Source: Alphaproteobacteria bacterium (GTDB lineage: Bacteria; Pseudomonadota; Alphaproteobacteria; Micavibrionales; Micavibrionaceae). From it: 64,000 bases of DNA. Under the pieces are notes generated by a model, which saw only the letters and a list, made by a program, of their open reading frames with translations, made no database searches and was not told the DNA's origin. Positions within the stretch are counted from its first letter, which is position 1. Each line of letters starts with the position of its first letter. Positions 18,514 to 26,988 of the stretch are shown piece after piece. Location of the stretch: the NCBI GenBank assembly GCA_016699735.1, contig CP065008.1, positions 1 through 64,000 of the forward strand. Reading direction: 5' to 3'. A program made the position numbers and the translations under genes.

Positions 18514-19908
18514 ATGGGGTCCGATGCGATGACCGATACACCGAAGGAAGCGCCGACACCGTATCGGCTCATAGGACCGTCCGATAGCGGAGAGGTCAGC
18601 GATCTCCTTAACGCTCAGAATGCCAAGGACGCCAAGCATCGTCTGCAAGCTTTGATTGCGGAGTGGCTCCGCATGGAGAACCTTGTGGTTCTCAGCGGGG
18701 CTGGCACGTCCGTCACCAGCGGCGGCAAGATCATGGCGAACCTTGAAAACGCCGTGCTCGATACAGTCAAGGAAACGACCAGCGTTCCTGATGGGGTCGT
18801 CAAGGATCATGTCCTTAAGATCATCGAAGGCCGGAAGGCGGAATCGCGGAAGTCAGGTTTTGAAGATTGGCTCTCCTTTCTCGTTAACGCGAGTCATCTG
18901 GCAACGGCTCCGGCATCGCCGTTCAGCGGGGTGCAGTGGAAAGGCTCCATCAATCCGACGCAAGCCGATCTCGCGTGGCTTGTGCAGCGCGCCGGGCAGT
19001 CGATCTTTGCCGAATGCGCGCTCTCGCTGCCCGATGCGCCGGCCTCCGGCTCTTCGCAGATCGCGCCGCATCTATCCTTCCTTGCGAAGCTGGTCGCGCG
19101 CGACAGCAACCTTGGCCGCGCCCATCTGTTTACCCTCAACTACGACACGCTGTTCGAGCAGGCGCTGGAATTGCTGGGCATCCAGTATTTCGATGGATTC
19201 ACCGGGCGCGCCGATGCGCGTTTCGATCCGTCCGTCTACGGCCTCGACATCTACTACCCCGGCGAGGTCGCGGAAGGCCGCGTCCGGCGGTTCGACAAGT
19301 TCGTCCATCTCTACAAGCTGCACGGCTCCATTCACTGGCAGGTTCGCGGTGATGAACTGCGGGCGCGGCATCCCGACCTCCAGCCGTTCACGGACTACCG
19401 TTCTTTGGATTGCGTCGCGCGCGCCGCCAGGCTCGACGCGTTGGCAAAGAGTCTTCCATCGGTCGGCATCCTGCCGACGGCCAACAAATTCGCGCAGACG
19501 CTCTCCATGCCGTTTGCACATCTGTTCCGCTCCTTCCAGATCAGGCTGGGCGCGCCGCAGACGTTCTTGCTCGTTCTTGGATACGGGTTTGGCGATGACC
19601 ATGTCACGCGGATCATAGAGACGGCGCTGATGAACCCGTCCCTTGTGATGCTGGTGGTCGAACCCGATCCCAAGAGTGCGACCATCGAGCGCGTCCGGCG
19701 CTACAAAGACCTTGGGAAACGCGCCTTCGTGCTGACACCGACGGACGCGGCGTTCACGGCGGCCAAGTTCACGCACGCGACGTTCGATGATTTTGCGCGG
19801 TCTGTGATGCCGGATGTTCAGTGGCTTGAAGACTTCCTGCGCTTGCGGCGCTTCGAAAAGCAGATCGCCGCCGGACGAACAGACGCGAACGATGATCCTG
19901 GGCCGTGA
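18514..19908 (+). CDS. SIR2-family NADase-like defence protein
   Basis: The 464-residue protein has SIR2 motifs: VVLSGAGTSV (about 58-67, NAD binding), HLFTLNYDTLFEQAL (about 205-219), VHLYKLHGSIHW (the HG histidine near 269) and LLVLGYGFGDDH (about 351-362). This is the large SIR2_2-type arrangement found in phage defence proteins, not in deacetylases. In the known Sir2-HerA system, SIR2 and a HerA ATPase form a complex that hydrolyses NAD on infection. Here its stop overlaps the GTG of the HerA gene (19905-19908), so the pair is translationally coupled. Start could be 18514 or 18529. Confidence 0.88.
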   Translation: MGSDAMTDTPKEAPTPYRLIGPSDSGEVSDLLNAQNAKDAKHRLQALIAEWLRMENLVVLSGAGTSVTSGGKIMANLENAVLDTVKETTSVPDGVVKDHVLKIIEGRKAESRKSGFEDWLSFLVNASHLATAPASPFSGVQWKGSINPTQADLAWLVQRAGQSIFAECALSLPDAPASGSSQIAPHLSFLAKLVARDSNLGRAHLFTLNYDTLFEQALELLGIQYFDGFTGRADARFDPSVYGLDIYYPGEVAEGRVRRFDKFVHLYKLHGSIHWQVRGDELRARHPDLQPFTDYRSLDCVARAARLDALAKSLPSVGILPTANKFAQTLSMPFAHLFRSFQIRLGAPQTFLLVLGYGFGDDHVTRIIETALMNPSLVMLVVEPDPKSATIERVRRYKDLGKRAFVLTPTDAAFTAAKFTHATFDDFARSVMPDVQWLEDFLRLRRFEKQIAAGRTDANDDPGP

Positions 19909-22061
19909 GCATGGAGAATCCGCGAATCATCGGTCACATCGTTGCCGTCCAGGGATTCCGGGTCAAGGTTGAAGTCCTGCCGGATACAAAATCGGCGTCG
20001 CGCGCCACTCTCGATGGCGTTCACAAAGCCATCGCGATCAATTCGTATCTGACCTTTTCCATCGGCGCGGGGCAGCTCGTCATCGGGATCATCACCGACC
20101 TCGAATCCCGTGAGAGTTTCGATCCGGGAACGGGCGACGAGTTGACCCTGGAGCTGATGAAACCCCGGCGCGTGGCGCACGTGCAGTTGCTCGGCTCCAT
20201 CGAAGTCTTGGATGGGCGGGGGCTGTTCTCTCCGGGCATCACCGTTCTGCCGACACTGGATGCGGCCGCCGAGATCGGCGCACCCGAGATTCTGAAAGCT
20301 GTCTTCGAGACACCGCCGAGCCGCAACAGGCCGGACGGTTACGATAAGGACGATTTTGACTGCGAGCTGCGAATCGGTTGCCCGACCGGACAGCCAAACA
20401 ACGTCGTCAAGGCGTCTTACAACGATCTGTTCTCGCGGCCTCTGGCCATCGTCGGCAATACGGGTTCGGGAAAATCCTACTCCGTATCGAGCCTCGTTCA
20501 AAAGGCGATGGCCGCGCTCGGCGAGGCCGGAAACGAACCGCACGTCTTCATCCTCGATATCAACGGGGAATATGGCCGCGCCTTCGGCACTGAAAACCCG
20601 AGTCTGGAACGCCATCCTGACCATATCTATCTCAATGGCCGGGAGTTCGGCGTTCCCCTCTGGTTTCTCAACGCTGCGGAAATATGCGCGTGGCTCAGCG
20701 CGGCGGAGCAAACACAAGAACCCGTTCTGAAAGACTGGTGGGCGATTGCCAAAGCCGGCAATGCCAACGTGGCGGACGGGGGAACAAACCTTTTGCGCCA
20801 TGCGGTCACGAAAGCCACCAACATTTTGCAAACTCTGGATGCGCCAAGCAAACCCTACAAGAAGACCTGTCTTCGGCAACTCCGGATACTTAAAGATTAT
20901 GCGGGCCAGAGGCAGGTCAGCGGGCTTGCCGATCTTGAGAAGGAACTTGCTCCCTATAGCGCACAGGAAAACGCGGTCGGCAATAACAACATTGATTGGG
21001 AGTCTCCGGCAAACGAAGCACAAATCAGGGCTGCGGCGGAGAGCGTCATCGCTAGTCTCAAGAGCTTGATCGCGCAAGACCTGGACGTGGCGCACCTGAG
21101 CGCGACCACGGCGGACAGTCCTCTTCATGTCCCCAAGAAATGGCTGATTGATCCGACCTTGTTGGACGCCGCAACGCCCGCCGAAGAAGTGACGCGCATT
21201 GAAGGACACCTGACCACGCTCAAGCTGCGCCTCAAGACGCGGCTCGACGATCCGCGCTGGCAGTCGTTTCTCAACTACGAATCCACCGATACGGCCTTCG
21301 CATCCCTGAAAGAGTGGATGGGGCGCTTCGGCCTGGGTAAGCGGGAAGGTCCACGCGTTTCCATCATTGACTTGTCGATGCTCAGCCATGAAGTCTTGCC
21401 CTATGCGTGCACCGTCATCGGCCGCGTGCTTCTGGAAACACGCGAGAACCTGCCGGCCGCCCGCAGATACAAACATCCCTGGGTGCTTGTGCTGGAGGAA
21501 GCGCATAACTACGCACGGCCGCCGCGCACCGATGAACAGCGGGGGCAAACCCTGTCCCGGCTGGCCTTCGAGCGCATCGCGAAAGAAGGCCGCAAGTTCG
21601 GGCTATCGCTCATTATCGCCAGTCAGCGTCCCAGCGAGATCAGCCAGACCATCATCAGCCAGTGTGCGAACTTTATTTCGCACCGGCTGCAAAACCCGGA
21701 TGACATCGACCACTTCAAGCGGATCATTCCGATGCAGGCCCGCCGTCTTCTCGATCAGGTCACCATCCTGGCCGCAGGCGAAGCCATCGTGTTCGGGAGC
21801 GCGTTCCACGTTCCGGCCCGCGTGCAGTTCGACAGGCCGCAACCTGGTCCCTACAGCCAGACGGCAGCGCCCTATCATGAATGGCGGACGGAGACGACTC
21901 CCTTCCCGCTGGATGAAGTGGTCAGTGCGTGGGGCTTGAACCCGCCGACCCCATCACCACTCCCATCACCACCTCAGGCCGTTGCGCCGACGCCAAGCGC
22001 GTCTCCACCGGGCGGTGCGAATACGGCATCGAACGATTTCGACGACGACATTCCCTTCTGA
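19905..22061 (+). CDS. HerA-family ATPase, partner of SIR2
   Basis: The 718-residue protein has a HAS-barrel-like N-terminus (IIGHIVAVQGFRVKVEV), Walker A AIVGNTGSGKSYSV (about 181-194), FILDINGEYGRAF typical of HerA/FtsK-like ATPases, Walker B WVLVLEEAHNY (about 525-535) and LSLIIASQRPSEIS (sensor/Arg segment). The last 40 residues are Pro/Ala-rich and end in an acidic EDDIPF-like tail (DFDDDIPF) resembling SSB C-terminal peptides. HerA hexamers translocate DNA; with SIR2 they act in phage defence. GTG 19905 overlaps the SIR2 stop; an ATG lies at 19911. Confidence 0.88.
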   Translation: MSMENPRIIGHIVAVQGFRVKVEVLPDTKSASRATLDGVHKAIAINSYLTFSIGAGQLVIGIITDLESRESFDPGTGDELTLELMKPRRVAHVQLLGSIEVLDGRGLFSPGITVLPTLDAAAEIGAPEILKAVFETPPSRNRPDGYDKDDFDCELRIGCPTGQPNNVVKASYNDLFSRPLAIVGNTGSGKSYSVSSLVQKAMAALGEAGNEPHVFILDINGEYGRAFGTENPSLERHPDHIYLNGREFGVPLWFLNAAEICAWLSAAEQTQEPVLKDWWAIAKAGNANVADGGTNLLRHAVTKATNILQTLDAPSKPYKKTCLRQLRILKDYAGQRQVSGLADLEKELAPYSAQENAVGNNNIDWESPANEAQIRAAAESVIASLKSLIAQDLDVAHLSATTADSPLHVPKKWLIDPTLLDAATPAEEVTRIEGHLTTLKLRLKTRLDDPRWQSFLNYESTDTAFASLKEWMGRFGLGKREGPRVSIIDLSMLSHEVLPYACTVIGRVLLETRENLPAARRYKHPWVLVLEEAHNYARPPRTDEQRGQTLSRLAFERIAKEGRKFGLSLIIASQRPSEISQTIISQCANFISHRLQNPDDIDHFKRIIPMQARRLLDQVTILAAGEAIVFGSAFHVPARVQFDRPQPGPYSQTAAPYHEWRTETTPFPLDEVVSAWGLNPPTPSPLPSPPQAVAPTPSASPPGGANTASNDFDDDIPF

Positions 22062-22354
22062 GCCTCTGCCGACAGCGCAGAAAAGTTCACCTCCTGCTGC
22101 GGTGATCGGCTACTAAGGTCTTCCTTCCTTAGGGTCCAGCCCCTCGGCGCACTTCACGGAAAATAGACGGTTCCCGAGGCTCAGGCGATGCCTTGCGCCC
22201 GCCGTCGATTTTCCGTTCCGTTTGCACACCCCGTTTTCGCCAAAGGGCAGGGTTGCAGGCGCAACCCTCTTTTCAGTTTTTGTGTTTTGAGGGGACAAGG
22301 GCCGCGATGGTCGCGGTCCGCGCACTCAACACCCATGACGGAAAGGACTTTGTC
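22062..22354. other. Leader between HerA and ParB-like gene
   Basis: A 293-base gap without a supported gene. It includes a small hairpin CTAAGG/CCTTAG (about 22113-22132) and a terminator-like hairpin at 22249-22281. The long open frame beginning at 22193 enters the ParB-like gene but lacks an RBS. Confidence 0.5.
22249..22281 (+). terminator. Terminator-like hairpin in the ParB-like gene leader
   Basis: AGGGTTGC, loop AGGC, GCAACCCT, then CTTTTCAGTTTTT. It is 188 bases after the HerA stop and 74 before the ParB-like start, so it may terminate the defence operon or act as an attenuator. Confidence 0.6.
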
Positions 22355-24190
22355 ATGACTATTCAAACCGTAACTCTTTCTCAACTCGTTCCCTGTAAGG
22401 CCAACCCGCGCAAGCTGTTCGATGCCGCCGCCCTCGAAGGGTTGGCCGCCAGCATCCGCACCGATGGGCTTTTGCACAATCTGGTCGTGCGGCCCTCACG
22501 CGGCAAGAGCTTTGCCATCGTCAGCGGCGAACGCCGTTTCCGCGCCCTCAAACTTCTCGAAGAACGCGGGCAGTTGCCGGACGGGTTCACCGTTCCGGTC
22601 GAAGTCCGCACCGCGCTCTCAAAAGAGGATTCCTTGCGGCTCTCCACCGTCGAGAATTTGCAACGCGCCGATCTCGCGCCGTTGGAGCAGACCGCCGCCC
22701 TCACCAAGCTGGTGAAGGACGGGGAAGCGCTCGATGACCTCGTCGCACAGACGGGGCTTTCCGCCACCACCATCAAGCGCCGCCTCGCGCTGAATGGATT
22801 GTGCAAGGAAGCAAAAGCGGCGCTTGAAGCCAAGCGTCTTTCTCTGGCGCAGGCCGAAGCCCTGACGCTCGGCAGCGATGAGGACCAGCGCGGACTCCTT
22901 GAGGGCATCGCACGGGGCCGGAGCCTCGATGCGGACGATATAAAAGAGTCTCTGCTCAATGACCGCCCCTGCGTGGCGGAGGCGCTCTTTCCCGTTGAAC
23001 GTTACACAGGGACAATCACGACCGATCTCTTTGCCGAGGGCGAGTCCAGCTACTTCGATGACGGGGAGCAGTTCATCCTCTTGCAGCAGGAGGCTGTGAA
23101 GGCTTTGGCCGACCATCACCGCGCCAGTGCTCCTTGGGTTGAAGTCACGCAGGAATGGCGCATCCCCGACTGGCAATATGAGGCCGCGCCGGAGGGAAAA
23201 AGCGGCGGCGTACTCATTAATCTCTCGCCGCGTGGGTCGGTGGAAATCCGCGAAGGGCTGGTCAAGCGGACCGTCAAGTCATCCACAGCCAAGCGCCTCG
23301 CCGATAATCCCCTCGCGCCGCGCAAACCGAAAGCCGCTTATACCGTCCCGCTGCGCCGGATGCTGGCCCACCACAAGAGCATCGCCGTGCAGGAAGTTCT
23401 GCTGGCCTCCCCCCGGATTGTCAAAGACATCGCGGCCATCCGGTCCTTCATGGCGCTGGAGCCGCATTCCTGCATCGCTGCTCTGGCACGGGCGGACGAT
23501 CCGCAAGGCGCATACCGCGTTCTTGAGACACAGGCGCGGCAGTTCGCCGGAAAACTCGGCCTTGCCCCCGCCGCCGATGCGGATGTGTGGTCCGTCTTTC
23601 CCCCGGAGCGTTTCGATCCGGTTGCCCTCTATCAGGCCATCAAGGGTTTCTCCGATCACGATCTCGATCAGTTCCAGACGCTGCTGACCGCGCTTTCGTT
23701 CGGGCAGAAGGATTGCGAGCGCTTCGATACCAAGGACAGCCTGTTTAATGTCATCGCGCAGGACTTGAAGATCGCCATGCGGACCCACTGGCGTCCCGAC
23801 CGGAGCTTTTTCGAGAAGCGCAGCCGTGAGCAGCTTCTCGTCGTTGCGAAGGAATGCGGTTTCAGCGAGGGGCGGTCTTGTCTGGGCAGTTATAAGAAAT
23901 CCGAGTTGGTCAGCGGCCTCACGCAGTTCTTCGTGGCCGCGCAGAGCGCCGCCGCTCCAAGCCCCGCGCAGGAGAAGGCCCGTGCTTGGTTGCCGGAGGT
24001 CATGCTCTTTCCGGCGGTCGATCCCGATGCCATGCAGGACGCCCAAGAGCCGTTCGATACCGAAGCCGAAGCCGCTGGTGAAAGCGCCGATGATGAAGGC
24101 GATGACTCATGCGGCGACGATGCCTTCGATGAGGATGCTTTCGACCCAGAAGCTTTAGATGAAGAGGGCGGCATCCGCGAAGCGGCCTAA
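22355..24190 (+). CDS. ParB-like nuclease-domain / CTPase-type protein of mobile elements
   Basis: ATG 22355 is chosen because GAAAGGAC precedes it by six bases. The 611-residue product begins like ParB: LVPCKANPRKLFD, SGERRFRALKLL (about 57-68, the GERR CTP-binding motif) and ENLQRADLAPLEQ, then a KorB/ParB helix-turn-helix (DLVAQTGLSATTIKRRLAL, about 128-146). The remainder, about 400 residues, is unlike chromosomal ParB and ends in a long acidic tail. There is no ParA next to it, so segregation is unlikely. Such ParB-like proteins are common next to ardC and DUF2958 genes in alphaproteobacterial plasmids and elements. Confidence 0.8.
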   Translation: MTIQTVTLSQLVPCKANPRKLFDAAALEGLAASIRTDGLLHNLVVRPSRGKSFAIVSGERRFRALKLLEERGQLPDGFTVPVEVRTALSKEDSLRLSTVENLQRADLAPLEQTAALTKLVKDGEALDDLVAQTGLSATTIKRRLALNGLCKEAKAALEAKRLSLAQAEALTLGSDEDQRGLLEGIARGRSLDADDIKESLLNDRPCVAEALFPVERYTGTITTDLFAEGESSYFDDGEQFILLQQEAVKALADHHRASAPWVEVTQEWRIPDWQYEAAPEGKSGGVLINLSPRGSVEIREGLVKRTVKSSTAKRLADNPLAPRKPKAAYTVPLRRMLAHHKSIAVQEVLLASPRIVKDIAAIRSFMALEPHSCIAALARADDPQGAYRVLETQARQFAGKLGLAPAADADVWSVFPPERFDPVALYQAIKGFSDHDLDQFQTLLTALSFGQKDCERFDTKDSLFNVIAQDLKIAMRTHWRPDRSFFEKRSREQLLVVAKECGFSEGRSCLGSYKKSELVSGLTQFFVAAQSAAAPSPAQEKARAWLPEVMLFPAVDPDAMQDAQEPFDTEAEAAGESADDEGDDSCGDDAFDEDAFDPEALDEEGGIREAA

Positions 24191-24512
24191 CGCTCCGTAA
24201 CCTTCTCGCGTCCGGCGGGGCCGAGCTGCCGGACGTGTTCGTGCTGTTCTGATCCCGTCTTATTCGCATCTGCCGTGCGGATCGTACGGCGCAGTTTCCT
24301 TCCGTCTCCTTTCCTGCGGTTTTCTTTAAGGCTCCCCGTTGTAGCCGTGCGCGGCGTCGGCGCAACGGCCCGCCCGCTCCATTCCCCCGGATCAAGAGTC
24401 CGGGGTCCCGTGTTGCCCGTTCCCCCTTCGCAAGGGCTGCGGGTGCGCTGCCGCCTTGTCCGCACGGCTCCTGTGGTTCGCATCAAAACCGCAAACCAAA
24501 GGAGACTTCAAA
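24191..24512. other. GC-rich leader upstream of the DUF2958 gene
   Basis: A 322-base gap without a supported gene. The open frames that cross it lack RBS and family match. Short pairings such as CCCCCGGATC/GAGTCCGGGG (about 24394-24415) can fold. It resembles in size and composition the leaders before 13374, 22355 and 25406. Confidence 0.45.
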
Positions 24513-24872
24513 ATGAAACTTCTCACCAAAGACCAGCACGGCCGTCTGCTCAAGAACGGCGCGATCAACGCGCAGCGCCAGATCGAGGGGCTGGATACGA
24601 TCGACCACACGCCTGTCGTCAAGCTCTTTACGCCGGACGCCGCCTGCACCTGGCTGCTGAGCGAACTCGATCCCGAGGACAACGACATCGCCTTCGGCCT
24701 GTGCGATCTCGGCTTCGGATCGCCGGAGATGGGCAGCGTCCGGCTCTCGGAGATCGCATCGCTGCGCGGGCGTCTCGGCCTTCCGGTCGAACGCGATCTG
24801 CACTTCACGGGCGACAAGACGCTTTCGGCCTACGCCGACGAGGCCCGTCTTCACGGCTGCATCCAGGCGTGA
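24513..24872 (+). CDS. DUF2958 family protein
   Basis: The 119-residue protein reads MKLLTKDQHGRLLKNG, PVVKLFTPDAACTWLLSELDP, AFGLCDLGFGSPE and RGRLGLPVERDLHF, which I recognise as DUF2958. Function is unknown; the family is found on plasmids and integrative elements with ArdC-type genes. AAAGGAG sits 9 bases before ATG 24513. Separated by 11 bases from the next gene. Confidence 0.85.
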   Translation: MKLLTKDQHGRLLKNGAINAQRQIEGLDTIDHTPVVKLFTPDAACTWLLSELDPEDNDIAFGLCDLGFGSPEMGSVRLSEIASLRGRLGLPVERDLHFTGDKTLSAYADEARLHGCIQA

Positions 24873-24883
24873 GGGAGGCCGCC

Positions 24884-25114
24884 ATGAAAACGAATAGGAC
24901 GACCAACATCACACCCGCTCATAAGGATGCATTCGAAGCCCTGACTTCGGGCCGCTTTGAGAACTTCGCCTTGTTCTCCTGCTTCGTCAACGGCGCGCCC
25001 GCAAGCTGCATCGTTGCGGTCACGCAGGAGGGCGAACGCTTCACGATGACGCCGCTCTTTGTCAGCGTCACCGACGGCATGGTCCTGACCGACCATGACG
25101 GGGTGGCGGCGTAA
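24884..25114 (+). CDS. Small hypothetical protein downstream of DUF2958
   Basis: A 76-residue protein (FEALTSGRFENFALFSCFVNGAPASCIVAV). GGGAGG precedes ATG 24884 with 6 bases between. The pattern is common in mobile-element proteins of unknown function placed next to DUF2958 genes. It ends before a clear terminator. Confidence 0.7.
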   Translation: MKTNRTTNITPAHKDAFEALTSGRFENFALFSCFVNGAPASCIVAVTQEGERFTMTPLFVSVTDGMVLTDHDGVAA

Positions 25115-25137
25115 CAGCGCAAGAAACTCTTCAGGGA

Positions 25138-25163
25138 AGACGCCGCGCGGCGTCTTTCTTTTG
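25138..25163 (+). terminator. Intrinsic terminator after the DUF2958 pair
   Basis: AGACGCC, GCGC, GGCGTCT followed by TTCTTTT, 24 bases after the stop at 25114. Confidence 0.8.
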
Positions 25164-25405
25164 TCCTGCCCTGCGAATAGGCCGCAGACCTCGCGCGCAT
25201 CCGCGCTCGAAGACCAAGAAAGAGTTGGAGGGGGCTTGCCTGTGTTTTTCATTTTATCACGTCGTTCTCGCCGTCAAGACGCTCCGTTGCTCAGCGACTG
25301 CCGTCGCTTCTCTACTCGCCGCGTCGCGTTCCGCGAGTCCTGACGGCTTGCGCTGCGCCGTGACCGGGGACCTCACCAGGCAATTCCGCCTGCAAGGAGA
25401 GTCCC

Positions 25406-26341
25406 ATGACCAAATCGAAAACATCCATCAAGAGCTTTTCCAACACTAACCGCGCGGACGTGTATAGCCGCGTCACCGCGAAAATCATCGCTGACCTCGA
25501 AGCGGGCATCCGCCCGTGGCTCAAGCCGTGGAGCGGAGAGCACGCCGCCGGACGGATCACGCTGCCGCTGCGCCATTGCGGGACGCCCTACCGCGGCATC
25601 AACATCCTGCTGCTCTGGGGCGAGGCCATGGACAAGGGCTATACCGCCAGCAAGTGGATGACCTTCAAGCAGGCCATCGAACTCGGCGGCCATGTCCGCA
25701 AGGGCGAGCACGGATCGCTTGTCGTCTATGCCGACCGCTTCAAGACCACCGAGGCCGATGAGAACGGCCAGGATGTCGAGCGGGAAATCCCTTTCATGAA
25801 GGGCTACACCGTCTTCAACGTCGCGCAGATCGACGGGCTGCCGGAAGGCTACACCGACACGCCCGCGCCGACGGGCGAAAAGATGCAACTCATTGAGAGC
25901 GCGGAGACCTTCTTCGCGGCGACCGGGGCCATCTTCCGGCATGGCGGCAACATGGCGTACTACGCGCCCGGACCCGATGTGATCCAGCTTCCGCATCCGG
26001 AAGCCTTCCGCGACGCCGAAAGCTACGCGGCCACCAAAGGCCACGAGCTGGTCCACTGGACCAAGCACAAGACCCGCCTGGACCGCGACTTCGGACGCAA
26101 GTCCTTCGGGGATGAGGGCTATGCGCGCGAGGAGCTGGTGGCCGAACTTGGCGCGGCGTTCCTCTGCGGAACGCTCGGACTCACGCCGGAAGCGCGGGCG
26201 GACCATGCGGACTATATCGGCCACTGGCTGAAGGTTCTCTCCGATGACAAGCGGGCAATCTTCCAGGCCGCTGCCCACGCGCAGCGCGCCGTAGATTTCC
26301 TGTACGGATTGCAGACCGCGCGGCTGGAGGACGCGGCGTAA
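25406..26341 (+). CDS. ArdC-type antirestriction protein (ssDNA-binding domain plus zincin)
   Basis: The 311-residue protein has the ArdC layout. The N-domain begins RADVYSRVTAKIIADLEAG and holds KPWSGEHAAGRITLP and YRGINILLLW (DUF1738-type ssDNA binding). The C-terminal metallopeptidase-like domain has GHELVHWTKH (about 211-220, HExxH-like with V in place of the usual residue pattern) and REELVAELGAAFL. ArdC-family proteins protect incoming single-stranded DNA from host restriction during conjugation. AAGGAG precedes ATG 25406. A 291-base gene-free leader (25115-25405) precedes it. Confidence 0.88.
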   Translation: MTKSKTSIKSFSNTNRADVYSRVTAKIIADLEAGIRPWLKPWSGEHAAGRITLPLRHCGTPYRGINILLLWGEAMDKGYTASKWMTFKQAIELGGHVRKGEHGSLVVYADRFKTTEADENGQDVEREIPFMKGYTVFNVAQIDGLPEGYTDTPAPTGEKMQLIESAETFFAATGAIFRHGGNMAYYAPGPDVIQLPHPEAFRDAESYAATKGHELVHWTKHKTRLDRDFGRKSFGDEGYAREELVAELGAAFLCGTLGLTPEARADHADYIGHWLKVLSDDKRAIFQAAAHAQRAVDFLYGLQTARLEDAA

Positions 26342-26353
26342 GCAACCGACAAG

Positions 26354-26394
26354 ACGCTCCCTTCCTCTTGAGCGGAGGAAGGGAGCGTTTTTTT
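26354..26394 (+). terminator. Intrinsic terminator after ardC-like gene
   Basis: ACGCTCCCTTCCTC, short loop, GAGGAAGGGAGCGT, then seven T. It can also limit the minus-strand gene at 26423. Confidence 0.88.
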
Positions 26395-26422
26395 GGCAAG
26401 CGGCGGATCAGAAGCACAAGCC

Positions 26423-26599
26423 TCAGAAGCCGGGGGCGCGGTCAGAGAGTTCCGCGCGGATGTTTTGCATCGAGGCGATGGCGTTGCGCCGTTCATGCGG
26501 CTGCTCGAAGTGCGCGAGCGCATTGAAGATGTCGCGGTACAGCGCGCGCAGTTCGCTGGTGGATTTCGAAGCCAGTTCGAAGCGTGTGGTGAGTTTCAT
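26423..26599 (-). CDS. Small helical protein (58 residues)
   Basis: Reads MKLTTRFELASKSTSE, LRALYRDIFNALAHFEQ and SMQNIRAELSDRAPGF. An ideal AAGGAGG lies 5 bases before the ATG (minus strand), and the composition is that of a real helical protein. It is short enough to be missed by length filters. It converges on ardC, sharing the terminator between them. Function unknown. Confidence 0.75.
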   Translation of the reverse strand: MKLTTRFELASKSTSELRALYRDIFNALAHFEQPHERRNAIASMQNIRAELSDRAPGF

Positions 26600-26988
26600 A
26601 GTGTCCTCCTTGAGGGTTCAGGAGGCCCGGACCATTCCGAGCCTTTCATGCCCGGACACACAGAGAATCATCGGGTGAAAGGTCGGATGGGTTCGTTAGG
26701 TCTTATGAAAACGCTAAGGAGGATCGGGAAATGAGAGGCAGGTGAACGAAATGACGGAGAACGCCGCACGAACTGCGGCACTGAAGGCTCTAGATTCTGG
26801 ACTCCGCCACCAGAGGTAAGAACGGTGTAATGAGGACGAAAGGACAAAGGAAGAGTGAAATGAATTTGCTGCACTAATGGCAACTATAACTTGCGAGAAC
26901 GAAAGGTTTTGTTTGACTCGCAATCGCGAATCTTGTTACGCCTCTAAGGCTTGTATTACTCAGAAGGACAAATACTGAAAGACTTGTC
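26600..26988. other. Intergenic stretch before the Sel1-repeat gene
   Basis: About 390 bases, more AT-rich towards the right. Only very short frames with RBS-like sequence are seen (for example around 26705). It probably carries the divergent promoters of 26599 (minus) and 26989 (plus). Confidence 0.45.

Noticed and set aside
19818..21548. 576-codon minus-strand frame opposite SIR2-HerA
   Set aside because: It is the antisense shadow of the HerA gene; composition is that of a mirrored coding strand and there is no domain.
22193..22354. N-terminal extension of the ParB-like gene to 22193
   Set aside because: No RBS, crosses a terminator hairpin, and ParB homology begins at ATG 22355.
24275..25114. 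279-codon frame spanning the DUF2958 gene and its leader
   Set aside because: Contains the DUF2958 gene in another frame; only the last part (24884-25114) is in frame with a supported gene.
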